From: DASZZX01 sp036260415
GTDB taxonomy: Bacteria > Actinomycetota > Nitriliruptoria > Nitriliruptorales > JAHWKO01
Reading direction: 5' to 3'
Assembly: GCA_036260415.1 (NCBI GenBank)
Contig: DASZZX010000313.1
Span: forward strand, 1-21,737
Length of the DNA stretch: 21,737 nt
The translations under genes and the position numbers were made by a program. The notes beneath the pieces were generated by a model. The model saw nothing but the letters and a program-made list of their open reading frames with translations, was not told where the DNA came from and searched no databases. This document shows, piece after piece, positions 14,682 to 21,737 of the stretch (the first letter of the stretch is position 1; each line of letters begins with the position of its first letter).

Positions 14682-16568
14682 ATGCCGTTCGTCGAACGGA
14701 CCCTCGCCGTCCAGCGCGGGGTGATCGCCGCGGTCCTCGCCGGCTCGGCGCTGGTGTTCTGGCGTGGCAGCTACGACGTCTTCAACACCCCCAAGGCGAC
14801 CGTGGTGGCGCTGCTCGTGCTGGCCGTGATGGCGGTGGGCGCGGTGCGCGTCTCGCGCACCCGGCGCCTGCTGGTCCCGGACACGCCGCTGTGGGCGGCC
14901 GTCGGTGCCTTCGCAGCGGGCCTGGTGGTCGCCACCGTGGTCAGCGACTCGCCGCTGGCGGCGGTCGTGGGCGACCCCGGCCGCCACACCGGCCTGGCGA
15001 TGTACCTCACGTACGCGGTCCTGCTGCTCTGGACCGTGCGGTTGTTCCGCGACGGGCCGAGCACGGTCGTGATCAGGACCCTGCTGGTGGCGGCCGTACC
15101 GGTCGCCGGCTACGGGCTCCTGCAGGCGGTCGGCATCGAGCCGTTTGACTGGCGGGTGTTCGAGGCCGGACCGCAGGTGGTGTCCACGCTGGGCAACGCC
15201 AACTTCCTCGCTGCCTGGCTGGGCGTCGTCGTACCGGTCGCCGCCGGTGCAGCGGTGCTGGCGACGTGGCCCACCGCCTGGCGAGCCGCGGCCGCCGCCG
15301 TCGCGGCGCTGGCGTTCGCGGTCGCCGCTGCGAGCGGCTCCCTTCAGGGCGTCACGATCGCGGCGGTCGGCAGCGCGTTCGTCGCCGGGGTGGCCGGCTG
15401 GTCACGCGGCGGGCGTGCCCGCCGGCTGCTGCTCCCGGCTGCGGTCGCCGCCACGCTCGTCGCCGCCGGCCTGGTCGCGCTGGTGGTCGCAGGAGCCGGG
15501 CCGCTGGAGGGAGTACGGGAGAGCGCCGCGCTGAGCGTGTCGACCCGCGTGGACAAGTGGGTGACCGCCTGGCGGATGCTGGCCGACCATCCGCTGACCG
15601 GCGTGGGCCTCGCCGGGTTCGGCGACCGCTTCAACCTGTACCGCCCCGTCGAGGTGGCGGCCGAGTCGGGACTGCTGCGTTCGGTGGACGACCCGCACGA
15701 CGTGCCGCTCGCCATGTTCGTCGCCGGCGGGCCGCTGCTGGGCATGGCCTACGTGGCGATCGTGGGGTTGACCGGCCGCGCGCTGGTGCGAGGCCTGCGC
15801 GTCCACCGCGGCCCGGACCTGCTCGAGCTAGGGGCGCTGGGCGGGGGATGGCTCGCCTACCAGGTGCAGTCGCTGGTCTCGATCGACGTGCCACCACTCG
15901 CCGCCCTGCACTGGGTGCTGGCCGGCCTGGTCGTGGCCCGCGCGACCCGCCCGCAGCTGCGCGAGGTGATGCTCCCCGGCGCCGCGACGGTCGCGGCCAC
16001 CCGGAGGCGCAGGGGCACGCCCGCCGTGCGGTTGGCACCGTGGTCCCCCGGTCAGCTCGCCGTCATCGCGCTGGGCACGTTGGCGGTTGCCGCGGTGGTG
16101 CTCACGCCGTTGCGCGCCGACCTCGCCGTCGGGCGGGCCGAGTCGGCAGCCGCCGCGGGCGAGGCGCAGAGTGCGGTCGACGCCTACGAGCACGCGTCGG
16201 CGGTCGCCTCGTGGGAGGGCCTCTATCCGGCGCTGGAGGGCGGCTACCTCACCGAGCTGCAGCGCTACAGCCTGGCTCGGGCTCGCCACCGGGAAGCTGC
16301 CGCACGGGAGCCGCACGCCCTCGTGCACCGCATCAACGTCGGCCGGCTGTCGGTCGCGCTGGGAGAGATCGACGCCGCGGCCGCGGCCTATGGCCAGGCG
16401 CTGGAGCTGGACCCCAAGACACCGGAGGTGCTGGCGGAAGTCGGCGAGTTCGAGCTCGAGCACGGCGATCGCACACGGGCCGTCCGCCTGCTGCAACGTG
16501 CGTTGGAGCTCAGGCCAGGCAACCGGACGTGGGAGCATCTGCTGGCACAGGCGCGGACCGGCGGCTGA
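14682..16568 (+). CDS. O-antigen ligase/polymerase-like membrane protein with C-terminal TPR
   Basis: A 628-residue protein with about ten to twelve transmembrane helices over the first 480 residues and a soluble tail. The large loop carries the O-antigen ligase family pattern: STRVDKWVTAWRMLADHPL, then TGVGLAGFGDRFNLYRP near residues 285-325, and DDPHDVPLAMFVAGGPLLG, in which the DPH histidine is the conserved loop residue of Wzy_C proteins. The tail has TPR-like repeats, including INVGRLSVALGEIDAAAAAY with GQALELDP and EFELEHGDRTRAVRLLQRAL. The family joins or polymerises lipid-linked glycans outside the membrane. No glycan biosynthesis genes lie nearby, so the polymer is unknown. ATG 14682 is likely leaderless. 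Confidence 0.87.
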   Translation: MPFVERTLAVQRGVIAAVLAGSALVFWRGSYDVFNTPKATVVALLVLAVMAVGAVRVSRTRRLLVPDTPLWAAVGAFAAGLVVATVVSDSPLAAVVGDPGRHTGLAMYLTYAVLLLWTVRLFRDGPSTVVIRTLLVAAVPVAGYGLLQAVGIEPFDWRVFEAGPQVVSTLGNANFLAAWLGVVVPVAAGAAVLATWPTAWRAAAAAVAALAFAVAAASGSLQGVTIAAVGSAFVAGVAGWSRGGRARRLLLPAAVAATLVAAGLVALVVAGAGPLEGVRESAALSVSTRVDKWVTAWRMLADHPLTGVGLAGFGDRFNLYRPVEVAAESGLLRSVDDPHDVPLAMFVAGGPLLGMAYVAIVGLTGRALVRGLRVHRGPDLLELGALGGGWLAYQVQSLVSIDVPPLAALHWVLAGLVVARATRPQLREVMLPGAATVAATRRRRGTPAVRLAPWSPGQLAVIALGTLAVAAVVLTPLRADLAVGRAESAAAAGEAQSAVDAYEHASAVASWEGLYPALEGGYLTELQRYSLARARHREAAAREPHALVHRINVGRLSVALGEIDAAAAAYGQALELDPKTPEVLAEVGEFELEHGDRTRAVRLLQRALELRPGNRTWEHLLAQARTGG

Positions 16569-16609
16569 GCGCGGCGGAGCCGCTCGGACCTCCGCAGGTG
16601 TGCGGTGCT

Positions 16610-17578
16610 CTACTCGTCGGCCGTCAGCACCAGCTTGCCGAACACGTCGCCCGCCAGCATCCGCTCGAACGCGCGGCGGGCCTCTCGCAGCGGGAACGTG
16701 TCGTCGATGAGCGGACGTACGCCCGTCGCCCGCAGGAAGCGCACCAGCGACACGAGCTCGTCGCGGGTGCCCATCGTGGAGCCGATCACGCGCAGCTGCC
16801 GGTAGAACAGGTGGTTGAGGCCGGCAGGCGGGTCCGTGCCGGTTGTGGCACCGATCACCACGACCGTGCCACCGTCGCGGGTGCTCCTGATCGTGTGCTC
16901 CCACGTCGCCGTGCCGACGCTTTCGAACACCACGTCCATCCGCTCCGGCAAGCGGGCCCCCGCCTCCAGCACGTCATGGGCACCGAGGTCGAGCGCCTGC
17001 TGCCGCTTGTCCGCGCTGCGGCTGGTCACGAACACGCGCCCCCCGGCGGCGCGCGCGAGCAGGATGGCGGCGGTGGCGGTCCCGCCACCGGCGCCCTGGA
17101 CCAACAACCGGTCGCCCGGACGCAGCCGCGCGCGCATGAACAGCGCCCGGTACGCGGTGAGGTAGGCGGTCGGCAGGCTCGCCGCCTCGGCGAAGGACAG
17201 CTCGTCGGGCTTGTCCACCAGGTTGCGGCGCGGCACGGCGACCAGGTCCGCGAACGTACCGTCGTGGCGCTCCGACAGGATGGACGCGTCGCTCGCCAGC
17301 GTCTCGTCGCCTCCGTCCGACCCGGAGATCACCCCATGGACCACGACCTCGCGTCCGTCGCCGGTCACGCCCGCCGCGTCGCATCCCAGAACGATCGGGA
17401 GCCGCTCCTCGTCGACGCCGACGCCGCGCAGGGTCCAGATGTCGTGGTGGTTGAGCGACGCCGCGCGCACCCGGACCAGCTCCCACCCGTCGGGAGGGTC
17501 CGGATCCGGGTGGTCTCCCAGCGCCAGACCGGAGAGCGGGTCGTCGCGCGAGAACGAAGTGGCGGTGATCGCGAACAT
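16610..17578 (-). CDS. Medium-chain dehydrogenase, quinone oxidoreductase-like (probably zinc-independent)
   Basis: A 322-residue NAD(P)H-dependent oxidoreductase of the MDR superfamily. The catalytic half contains VRVRAASLNHHDIWTLRG (35-52) and LPIVLGCDAAGVT (60-72). The Rossmann half starts at LLVQGAGGGTATAAILLARA (158-177), followed by VFVTSRSADKRQQALDLGA and a C-terminal IDDTFPLREARRAFERM block with GDVFGKLVL. The four-cysteine structural zinc lobe is absent, and N43 replaces the usual catalytic zinc cysteine, which argues for a quinone reductase-like enzyme. The ATG at 17578 lies eight bases after TAGGGT on the minus strand, again suggesting leaderless transcription. The substrate is unknown. 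The stop converges on the O-antigen ligase gene with 41 bases between. Confidence 0.9.
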   Translation of the reverse strand: MFAITATSFSRDDPLSGLALGDHPDPDPPDGWELVRVRAASLNHHDIWTLRGVGVDEERLPIVLGCDAAGVTGDGREVVVHGVISGSDGGDETLASDASILSERHDGTFADLVAVPRRNLVDKPDELSFAEAASLPTAYLTAYRALFMRARLRPGDRLLVQGAGGGTATAAILLARAAGGRVFVTSRSADKRQQALDLGAHDVLEAGARLPERMDVVFESVGTATWEHTIRSTRDGGTVVVIGATTGTDPPAGLNHLFYRQLRVIGSTMGTRDELVSLVRFLRATGVRPLIDDTFPLREARRAFERMLAGDVFGKLVLTADE

Positions 17579-17586
17579 GGGTTGCG

Positions 17587-17592
17587 ACCCTA
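17587..17592 (-). promoter_or_regulatory. -10 box consistent with leaderless transcription of the MDR gene
   Basis: TAGGGT on the minus strand is separated by eight bases from the ATG at 17578; no ribosome site is visible. Confidence 0.45.
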
Positions 17593-17739
17593 CACGTGGT
17601 CCCGGGTGCGGCCCCGCGGCGGCCGGGCACCTGTGAGGCTGGCGCGAAGAGGATGGTGTCACTGCGGCGGCCGGAGCGAGCTGACCGGGGCGCCCCTCTG
17701 CCGCCTACCCTCGCACCCACGGAGCGAGCGGAGCCCAGC

Positions 17740-18306
17740 ATGGCGGACCAGGAGCACGGCCGACGCGAGGTCAGCGACGCCACGGTGGTCGCCGTGACCG
17801 GTGACCTCACCCGCGAGGACGTGGACGCCATCGTCAACGCCGCCAACGAGCGGCTGGAGCACGGCGGTGGTGTGGCCGCCGCGATCGTGCGGGCGGGAGG
17901 ACCGGCGATCCAGGAGGAATCGGACCGCTGGGTCGAGGAGCACGGCGCCCTGGAGCCCGGCACAGCGGCGGTCACGAGCGGCGGTGACCTCTCAGCCCGG
18001 TGGGTCGTGCACGTGGCAGGCCCGGTCTACGACCGCCACGACGCCGACGAGAACGAGCGCCTGCTCCGCACGGCGGTGCGAGCGGCCCTGGACGCCGCCG
18101 CGTCGGAGGGTGCGCGGTCGGTGGCCCTGCCGGCCATCAGCGCCGGCGTCTACGGGTACCCGCCGGAGGAGGCCACCGCGGTGATCGCGTCGGAGGTGGT
18201 GTCGTGGCTGGGCGACCACACGGCCGAGCCCGTCCAGGAGGTGCGGCTGATCGGGATCGACGACGCCACCGCACGCGACTTCGCGTCCGGGCTCGAGCGG
18301 GCCTGA
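17740..18306 (+). CDS. Macrodomain protein (ADP-ribose-binding or deacylating)
   Basis: A 188-residue stand-alone macrodomain. Ligand-pocket motifs are intact: VTGDLT (D22 contacts adenine), AIVNAANERLEHGGG (30-44; N36 is the usual catalytic Asn), GVAAAIVRAGG (44-54) and ALPAISAGVYGYPPEEA (129-145), the phosphate loop. Members bind ADP-ribose, hydrolyse O-acetyl-ADP-ribose or remove mono-ADP-ribose from proteins; the GGGVAAAI version resembles the MacroD/YmdB group. ATG 17740 follows GGAG about six bases upstream. It precedes pncA by 145 bases on the same strand, with a separate promoter between, so the shared theme with NAD salvage is suggestive and not proof of an operon. Confidence 0.93.
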   Translation: MADQEHGRREVSDATVVAVTGDLTREDVDAIVNAANERLEHGGGVAAAIVRAGGPAIQEESDRWVEEHGALEPGTAAVTSGGDLSARWVVHVAGPVYDRHDADENERLLRTAVRAALDAAASEGARSVALPAISAGVYGYPPEEATAVIASEVVSWLGDHTAEPVQEVRLIGIDDATARDFASGLERA

Positions 18307-18372
18307 GGACTCGACCCGCGCGACGGTTCCGCGCCGCGGTGAGCGCCCCGGACGACCGAGCTTCCACCCAGG

Positions 18373-18417
18373 GTGACCGGAGCCGCCACTGTCTTATGCT
18401 CGTGATGAGCATATGCT
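18373..18417 (+). promoter_or_regulatory. pncA promoter with triple half-site candidate operator
   Basis: A -10 box TATGCT (18395-18400), with a weak -35 GTGACC (18373-18378), overlaps a set of palindromes. TATGCTC (18395-18401) and GAGCATA (18407-18413) form a 7-bp inverted repeat around GTGAT. AGCATATGCT (18408-18417) is a perfect 10-base palindrome. Thus the half-site occurs three times (direct, inverted, direct) over the -10 and the expected start point, an arrangement that suits repressor binding. The site lies 35 bases before the pncA ATG. Confidence 0.55.
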
Positions 18418-18451
18418 GGTCGTGGCGTCACCGGCCGGCGAGGGGGGCGAC

Positions 18452-19051
18452 ATGGGTGACGGCGGCACCTACGACGCCTCCACGGCGCTCGTGGTGGTGG
18501 ACGTGCAGAACGACTTCGCCGACCCCGACGGCAGCCTGTACGTGCAAGGCGGCGAGCAGGTCGTGCAACGGGTCAACGCCGAGATCGCCGCCGCCCGCGA
18601 GGCTGGCGCGCTGGTGGTCTACACGCAGGACTGGCACCCCGGTTCGACACCCCACTTCGAGAAGGACGGCGGGGTGTGGCCGGTGCACTGCGTGCAGGGG
18701 TCGTGGGGCGCCGAGTTCCACCCCGACCTCGACGTCCTCACCGGCGCCCCGGTGGTGCGCAAGGGCACCGGGGGCGAGGACGGCTACTCGGGCTTCACCG
18801 TGCGCGACCCCGAGAGCGGGGAGGAGGAGGCGACGCGCCTCGAGGACATCCTCCGCGAGTCGGGCACGGAGCGGGTCGTGGTGGTGGGGCTCGCGCTCGA
18901 CTACTGCGTCAAGGAGACCGCTCTGGACGCCGCCCGTAAGGGCTACGACACGGTGCTGCTCACCGAGGCCACCAGTGCCGTCGACCGGCAGCCGGGCGAT
19001 GGCGACCAGGCGATCGACGACGTGCGTGCAGCCGGGGCGACGGTGAGGTGA
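18452..19051 (+). CDS. pncA: Nicotinamidase
   Basis: Hydrolyses nicotinamide to nicotinate and ammonia in NAD salvage (isochorismatase-like fold). The 199-residue protein has the catalytic triad D17 (VVVDVQNDF), K104 (VVRKGT) and C152 (LALDYCVKETALDA). The metal site is D60, H62 and H68 in TQDWHPGSTPHF. WPVHCVQGSWGAEFHPDL (76-93) is also typical. ATG 18452 is chosen because GAGGGGGG precedes it by about five bases; an upstream ATG at 18413 is in frame but sits inside the candidate operator and lacks a ribosome site. The 28-base gap to pncB indicates one operon making nicotinate and then nicotinate mononucleotide. Confidence 0.95.
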   Translation: MGDGGTYDASTALVVVDVQNDFADPDGSLYVQGGEQVVQRVNAEIAAAREAGALVVYTQDWHPGSTPHFEKDGGVWPVHCVQGSWGAEFHPDLDVLTGAPVVRKGTGGEDGYSGFTVRDPESGEEEATRLEDILRESGTERVVVVGLALDYCVKETALDAARKGYDTVLLTEATSAVDRQPGDGDQAIDDVRAAGATVR

Positions 19052-19079
19052 CGAGCCCCGCCCACCGGGAGGCAACCCG

Positions 19080-20414
19080 TTGAGCGACCGACCGCCGCTG
19101 GGGCTGTTCACCGACCTCTACGAGCTGCGTATGGCGCAGACCTGCCTGCGCGAAGGCATGACCGCCCCGGCCACCTTCAGCCTGTACATCCGCCCCACCC
19201 GGCCGCGTCCGTGGTTCATCGCGGCTGGGACCGGGGCGGCGTTGGAGCTGCTGGAACGTTTCCGTTACGGCCCCGCGGAGCTCGACTACCTGCGCACGCT
19301 CGGCCTCTCCGACGAGCTGCTGGACTGGCTGGCCGCGTTCGAGCCGTCGGGGACCGTGCGGGCCGTGCACGACGGCACCGTGGTCCTCGCCGACGAGCCG
19401 CTCCTGGAGCTGACCGCGCCACTGCCTGCGGGGATGCTGCTGGAGACCGCGATCATGAACGTGGTGCAGCTGCCCACGGTGATCGCCACCAAGGCGGCGC
19501 GTTGCACGCTGGTCGCTGGCGGGAGAGCCATCGCCGACTTCGGGCTGCGGCGTGCGCAGGGCCTGGAGACAGGAGCCGAGGTGGCGCGAGCCGCCTACGT
19601 GGGCGGCGTCGGCTCGACCTCCAACGTGGAGGCCGGCCGCCGTTTCGGCATCCCGGTGGTGGGCACGATGGCGCACTCGTTCGTCCAGGCGCACGGGGAC
19701 GAGCTCGCTGCCTTCCGGGCGTTCGCCGCCGAGCACCCCGACAACTCGATCCTGCTGGTCGACACCTACGACACCGTCGGTGGGGTGCGGCACGCCATCG
19801 AGATCGGGCAGGAGATGCGGGCCCGCGGTGAGCACCTGCAGGCGGTGCGACTCGACTCGGGCGACCTCACCGCCCTGGCCAAGGAGACCCGGCGCCTGCT
19901 CGACGGGGCGGGCTTCGACGACGTGAGCATCTTCGCCTCCGGGGGCATCGACGAGGACGACATCCACGACCTCCTCGCCGCCGGCGCCCCGATCGACGCC
20001 TTCGGCGTGGGCACCTCGCTGGCAGTCTCGCGCGACGCGCCCGCGGTCGACATCGCCTACAAGCTGGTCGAGTACGACGGCCAGCCACGAGCCAAGTACA
20101 GCGAGGGCAAGGTCCTGCTCCCCGGTGCCAAGCAGGTCTTCCGCGACGGTGACCCCACCTCCGACGTGCTCGCGCGCCGCGACGAGCAGCTGGCGGGCCA
20201 GCCGCTGCTCGGCGAGGTGTGGCGCGACGGCAACGCCGCCGACACGCCCGACCTCGACACCGCACGCGAGCGGGCGGCGGCCCAGCTGGACGCACTGCCG
20301 GACGCGTGGCGCGACCCCCGCGGGCCGGACGAGCCACCCGGACCACGGATCAGCGATGCGCTCTCCGAGCTGGCCGACCAGCTGCGGAGCCAGGAGGTCA
20401 GCGGGGCGGCCTGA
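19080..20414 (+). CDS. pncB: Nicotinate phosphoribosyltransferase
   Basis: Makes nicotinate mononucleotide from nicotinate and PRPP, with optional ATP hydrolysis. The 444-residue protein begins LGLFTDLYELRMAQ, typical of the family, and has TFSLYIRPTRPRPWFIAAG (32-50), IADFGLRRAQG (151-161), YVGGVGSTSNVEAGRRFGIP (173-192) and GTMAHSFVQAHGDE. H199 in the GTMAHS motif is the histidine phosphorylated by ATP in this family. PRPP/phosphate-site motifs VRLDSGDL, FASGGIDE and GVGTSLAVS follow. The start is TTG at 19080, with GGGAGG (19067-19072) seven bases upstream. It directly follows pncA and uses its product. Confidence 0.95.
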   Translation: MSDRPPLGLFTDLYELRMAQTCLREGMTAPATFSLYIRPTRPRPWFIAAGTGAALELLERFRYGPAELDYLRTLGLSDELLDWLAAFEPSGTVRAVHDGTVVLADEPLLELTAPLPAGMLLETAIMNVVQLPTVIATKAARCTLVAGGRAIADFGLRRAQGLETGAEVARAAYVGGVGSTSNVEAGRRFGIPVVGTMAHSFVQAHGDELAAFRAFAAEHPDNSILLVDTYDTVGGVRHAIEIGQEMRARGEHLQAVRLDSGDLTALAKETRRLLDGAGFDDVSIFASGGIDEDDIHDLLAAGAPIDAFGVGTSLAVSRDAPAVDIAYKLVEYDGQPRAKYSEGKVLLPGAKQVFRDGDPTSDVLARRDEQLAGQPLLGEVWRDGNAADTPDLDTARERAAAQLDALPDAWRDPRGPDEPPGPRISDALSELADQLRSQEVSGAA

Positions 20415-20496
20415 TCGACGACCGGCCGCTCCACCGGGCCGAGGTGAGCGTCCTGGTGGGCCGGGTCCCACACCCCTGCGACGTCACGCACGCGTG

Positions 20497-20502
20497 TACC
20501 GT
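20497..20502 (+). promoter_or_regulatory. -10 box close to the small membrane protein start
   Basis: TACCGT is followed by nine bases and ATG (20512) with no ribosome site, fitting leaderless transcription somewhat less exactly than the EamA and O-antigen ligase genes. Confidence 0.4.
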
Positions 20503-20511
20503 CCCCGCCCT

Positions 20512-20811
20512 ATGGGACACGCCGGGGACGCGGCTGACCACCCCCAGCCGAGCACCGCCGCCACGGTCGCCGCGTGGGCCGGTCTGGTCGTGCACGTCAT
20601 CTTGGGGTACTTCCCGTACCTCGCAACCGGTCTGCTGGCACCGCTGTGGGCGGTCGGGCTGCTCCTGGCGTGGTGGCTGGTCCTGCTCATCGTCGCCTTC
20701 CGGTGGCGACGCGTGAGGCCGTGGTGGACCGCGGCCACGCCGCTGGTCGCGCTGGCGTCGTGGTTCGCGGTCATCGCGCTCGGCGGTGCGTTCCTGGGGT
20801 GGAGCGCCTGA
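20512..20811 (+). CDS. Small three-helix membrane protein
   Basis: A 99-residue protein of unknown function. After a short polar N-terminus (1-16), three hydrophobic helices are seen: about 17-38 (TVAAWAGLVVHVILGYFPYL), 42-62 (LAPLWAVGLLLAWWLVLLIV) and 73-97 (WTAATPLVALASWFAVIALG). A basic Trp-rich loop FRWRRVRPWW joins helices 2 and 3 and suggests that side faces the cytosol. No motif identifies a family. ATG 20512 is supported by the nearby TACCGT box. The gene could follow pncB in transcription (97 bases) but its own promoter is likelier. Confidence 0.7.
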   Translation: MGHAGDAADHPQPSTAATVAAWAGLVVHVILGYFPYLATGLLAPLWAVGLLLAWWLVLLIVAFRWRRVRPWWTAATPLVALASWFAVIALGGAFLGWSA

Positions 20812-21052
20812 CGCCCAGGAACCTGCCCGCCACGACGTGGGAGCCTCGGACCAACCCACGGCCATCGGGAGACGAGCCCCGGGGGCGGCCATGCGCGTGC
20901 ACGTTCGTCGGTGCCGGCGCGTTGCCGCAAGCGACCTCCCATCCCAAGGTGTGGCTGCGGGAGAGTGGCTGCCGGCGCACGGGGAACATCGCCGGGCCCA
21001 GCCGCGGGAGTGACCCACCACCCGTTCAGGCTCCAGCGACGGAGGAGCGACG

Positions 21053-21559
21053 ATGGCGAGGATCGCGTTCGTGCTCGACGGCGACTACGAGGACAGCGAG
21101 TTCCGGCAGCCCTACGACGCGCTGCGTGAGGACGGCCACGAGTGCGTGGTCGTCGGGACCGAAGCGGGCAAGCACCTGCAGGGCAAGCGGGGTCGCTCGA
21201 CGGCCACGGTGGACCGCGCCGTCGACGCGGTCGACGTCGACGACTTCGACGCGCTCGTCATCCCGGGCGGCTACTCGCCGGACAAACTTCGGCTCCACGC
21301 CGAAGCGGTCGACTTCACCCGCCGGTTCGTGTCATCCGGCAAGCCGGTGGCGGCGATCTGCCACGCCGGACAGCTGCTGTCGGAGGCCCGGGTCGTGGAG
21401 GGAAGGAAGATGACCTCGTGGCCGTCGGTGCGCCGCGAGCTGGAGCTCGCCTCCGCTGACTGGGTGGACGAGGAGGTCGTCGTCGACGGCAACCTGATCA
21501 CGTCGCGGGGGCCCGACGACCTGCCGGCGTTCATCGGCGCCCTGAAGGAACAACTCTGA
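21053..21559 (+). CDS. DJ-1/PfpI family protein (protease or deglycase-like)
   Basis: A 168-residue class I glutamine amidotransferase-like protein of the PfpI branch. The N-terminus has FVLDGDYEDSEFRQPYDALR, the family position of the acidic residue that activates the nucleophile (E16). GKHLQGKRGRSTATVD follows, then DALVIPGGYSPDKLR, and the nucleophile elbow AICHAGQLL carries C103 and H104. SWPSVRRELELA and GNLITSRGPDDLPAF near the end are also typical. Relatives are stress-related cysteine hydrolases, assigned as intracellular proteases or glyoxalase/deglycase enzymes; which one applies here cannot be told. ATG 21053 has GGAGGAG upstream. The 241-base gap before it holds no supported gene. 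Confidence 0.92.
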   Translation: MARIAFVLDGDYEDSEFRQPYDALREDGHECVVVGTEAGKHLQGKRGRSTATVDRAVDAVDVDDFDALVIPGGYSPDKLRLHAEAVDFTRRFVSSGKPVAAICHAGQLLSEARVVEGRKMTSWPSVRRELELASADWVDEEVVVDGNLITSRGPDDLPAFIGALKEQL

Positions 21560-21563
21560 CCCG

Positions 21564-21737
21564 TCAGCCGGCGCGAGCGACCGCCCGGCCGACCTCACCG
21601 CCCGCGCCGGCAGCGATCGCCGGGCCCGCCCCACCGGCCTCCACGGCAGCGCCACGGGTCAGTGACCTGACGTGAGACCGCGGGTCGGGCGCCGGGAGGC
21701 GCCCGGCTGCGACGATGGCGGGGCGTTGGCCGCGAAA
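21564..21737 (-). CDS. C-terminal end of an unidentified gene running off the window
   Basis: On the minus strand a frame is open from the window edge to a TGA at 21564-21566, giving 57 residues that start FRGQRPAIVAAGRLPAPDP and end GEVGRAVARAG. Third positions are rich in G/C and first positions are rich in G, as in the neighbouring real genes, and the stop lies five bases from the convergent PfpI-like gene. The sequence is too short and too Ala/Gly-rich to assign a family, and it may not be coding. Confidence 0.4.
   Translation of the reverse strand, partial: FRGQRPAIVAAGRLPAPDPRSHVRSLTRGAAVEAGGAGPAIAAGAGGEVGRAVARAG

Noticed and set aside
18960..20471. Minus-strand frame of 503 codons
   Set aside because: It is antisense to pncB, which has every family motif; the opposite strand shows none.
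20812..21052. A small plus-strand frame (20786-21013) as a gene
   Set aside because: It overlaps the end of the small membrane protein gene, has no ribosome site, is Arg-rich and has no recognisable motif.
1..21737. CRISPR arrays, insertion sequences, prophage or other mobile elements
   Set aside because: No spaced identical repeats, transposase or integrase motifs, or terminal inverted repeats were seen; composition is uniform across the window.

Overview
This 21.7 kb window is very GC-rich and densely coded. It carries many GTG and TTG starts and short TAnnnT -10-like boxes. The genes (PknB-like Ser/Thr kinase, DUF6457 protein, a secreted protein with cell wall-binding type 2 repeats, a PfpI-like protein) point to an actinobacterium. 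A deep-branching lineage such as Nitriliruptoria or Euzebyales is my guess from the cell wall-binding repeat protein and is not proven.

Layout, left to right. Positions 1-970 (minus) hold a Ser/Thr kinase cut off by the window edge. A small DUF6457 gene (1178-1423, plus) converges on a minus-strand formate dehydrogenase locus, which in transcription order is fdhD (8625-7774), the catalytic subunit (7574-4281), the four-cluster iron-sulfur subunit (4222-3326), an NrfD-type membrane subunit (3265-2135) and mobA (2138-1461). Upstream on the same strand is a histidine phosphatase (9271-8750). On the plus strand follow an EamA transporter (9367-10308) and an unusual long aldehyde dehydrogenase (10338-12092). 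Next come a minus-strand tandem-ACT protein, a tRNA-Asn(GTT) with hairpins behind it, a secreted cell wall-binding repeat protein (minus), an O-antigen ligase/TPR protein (plus) and a zinc-independent quinone oxidoreductase-like protein (minus). A macrodomain protein then precedes pncA and pncB. The window closes with a small membrane protein, a PfpI-like protein and the tail of a convergent gene.

The central observation is that the formate dehydrogenase catalytic gene has an in-frame TGA (6996-6998) exactly where family members carry the catalytic Sec or Cys. Twelve bases after the TGA a 6-bp hairpin with a GGTCT loop begins, matching the loop sequence and distance of the E. coli fdhF SECIS as I recall it. 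Read through, this is one selenoprotein of about 1097 residues; conventional gene calling splits it into two. The locus also supplies two maturation factors: MobA for the guanine dinucleotide form of the molybdenum cofactor, and FdhD for cofactor sulfuration. No Tat signal is visible on the catalytic subunit, which suggests a cytoplasmic-facing enzyme anchored by NrfD. selA, selB, selC and selD are not in the window and must lie elsewhere if this gene is functional.

The second area of interest is NAD salvage. The likely pncA promoter contains three copies of the half-site TATGCT/AGCATA forming two overlapping palindromes, a good candidate operator. The neighbouring macrodomain protein probably handles ADP-ribose-type molecules.
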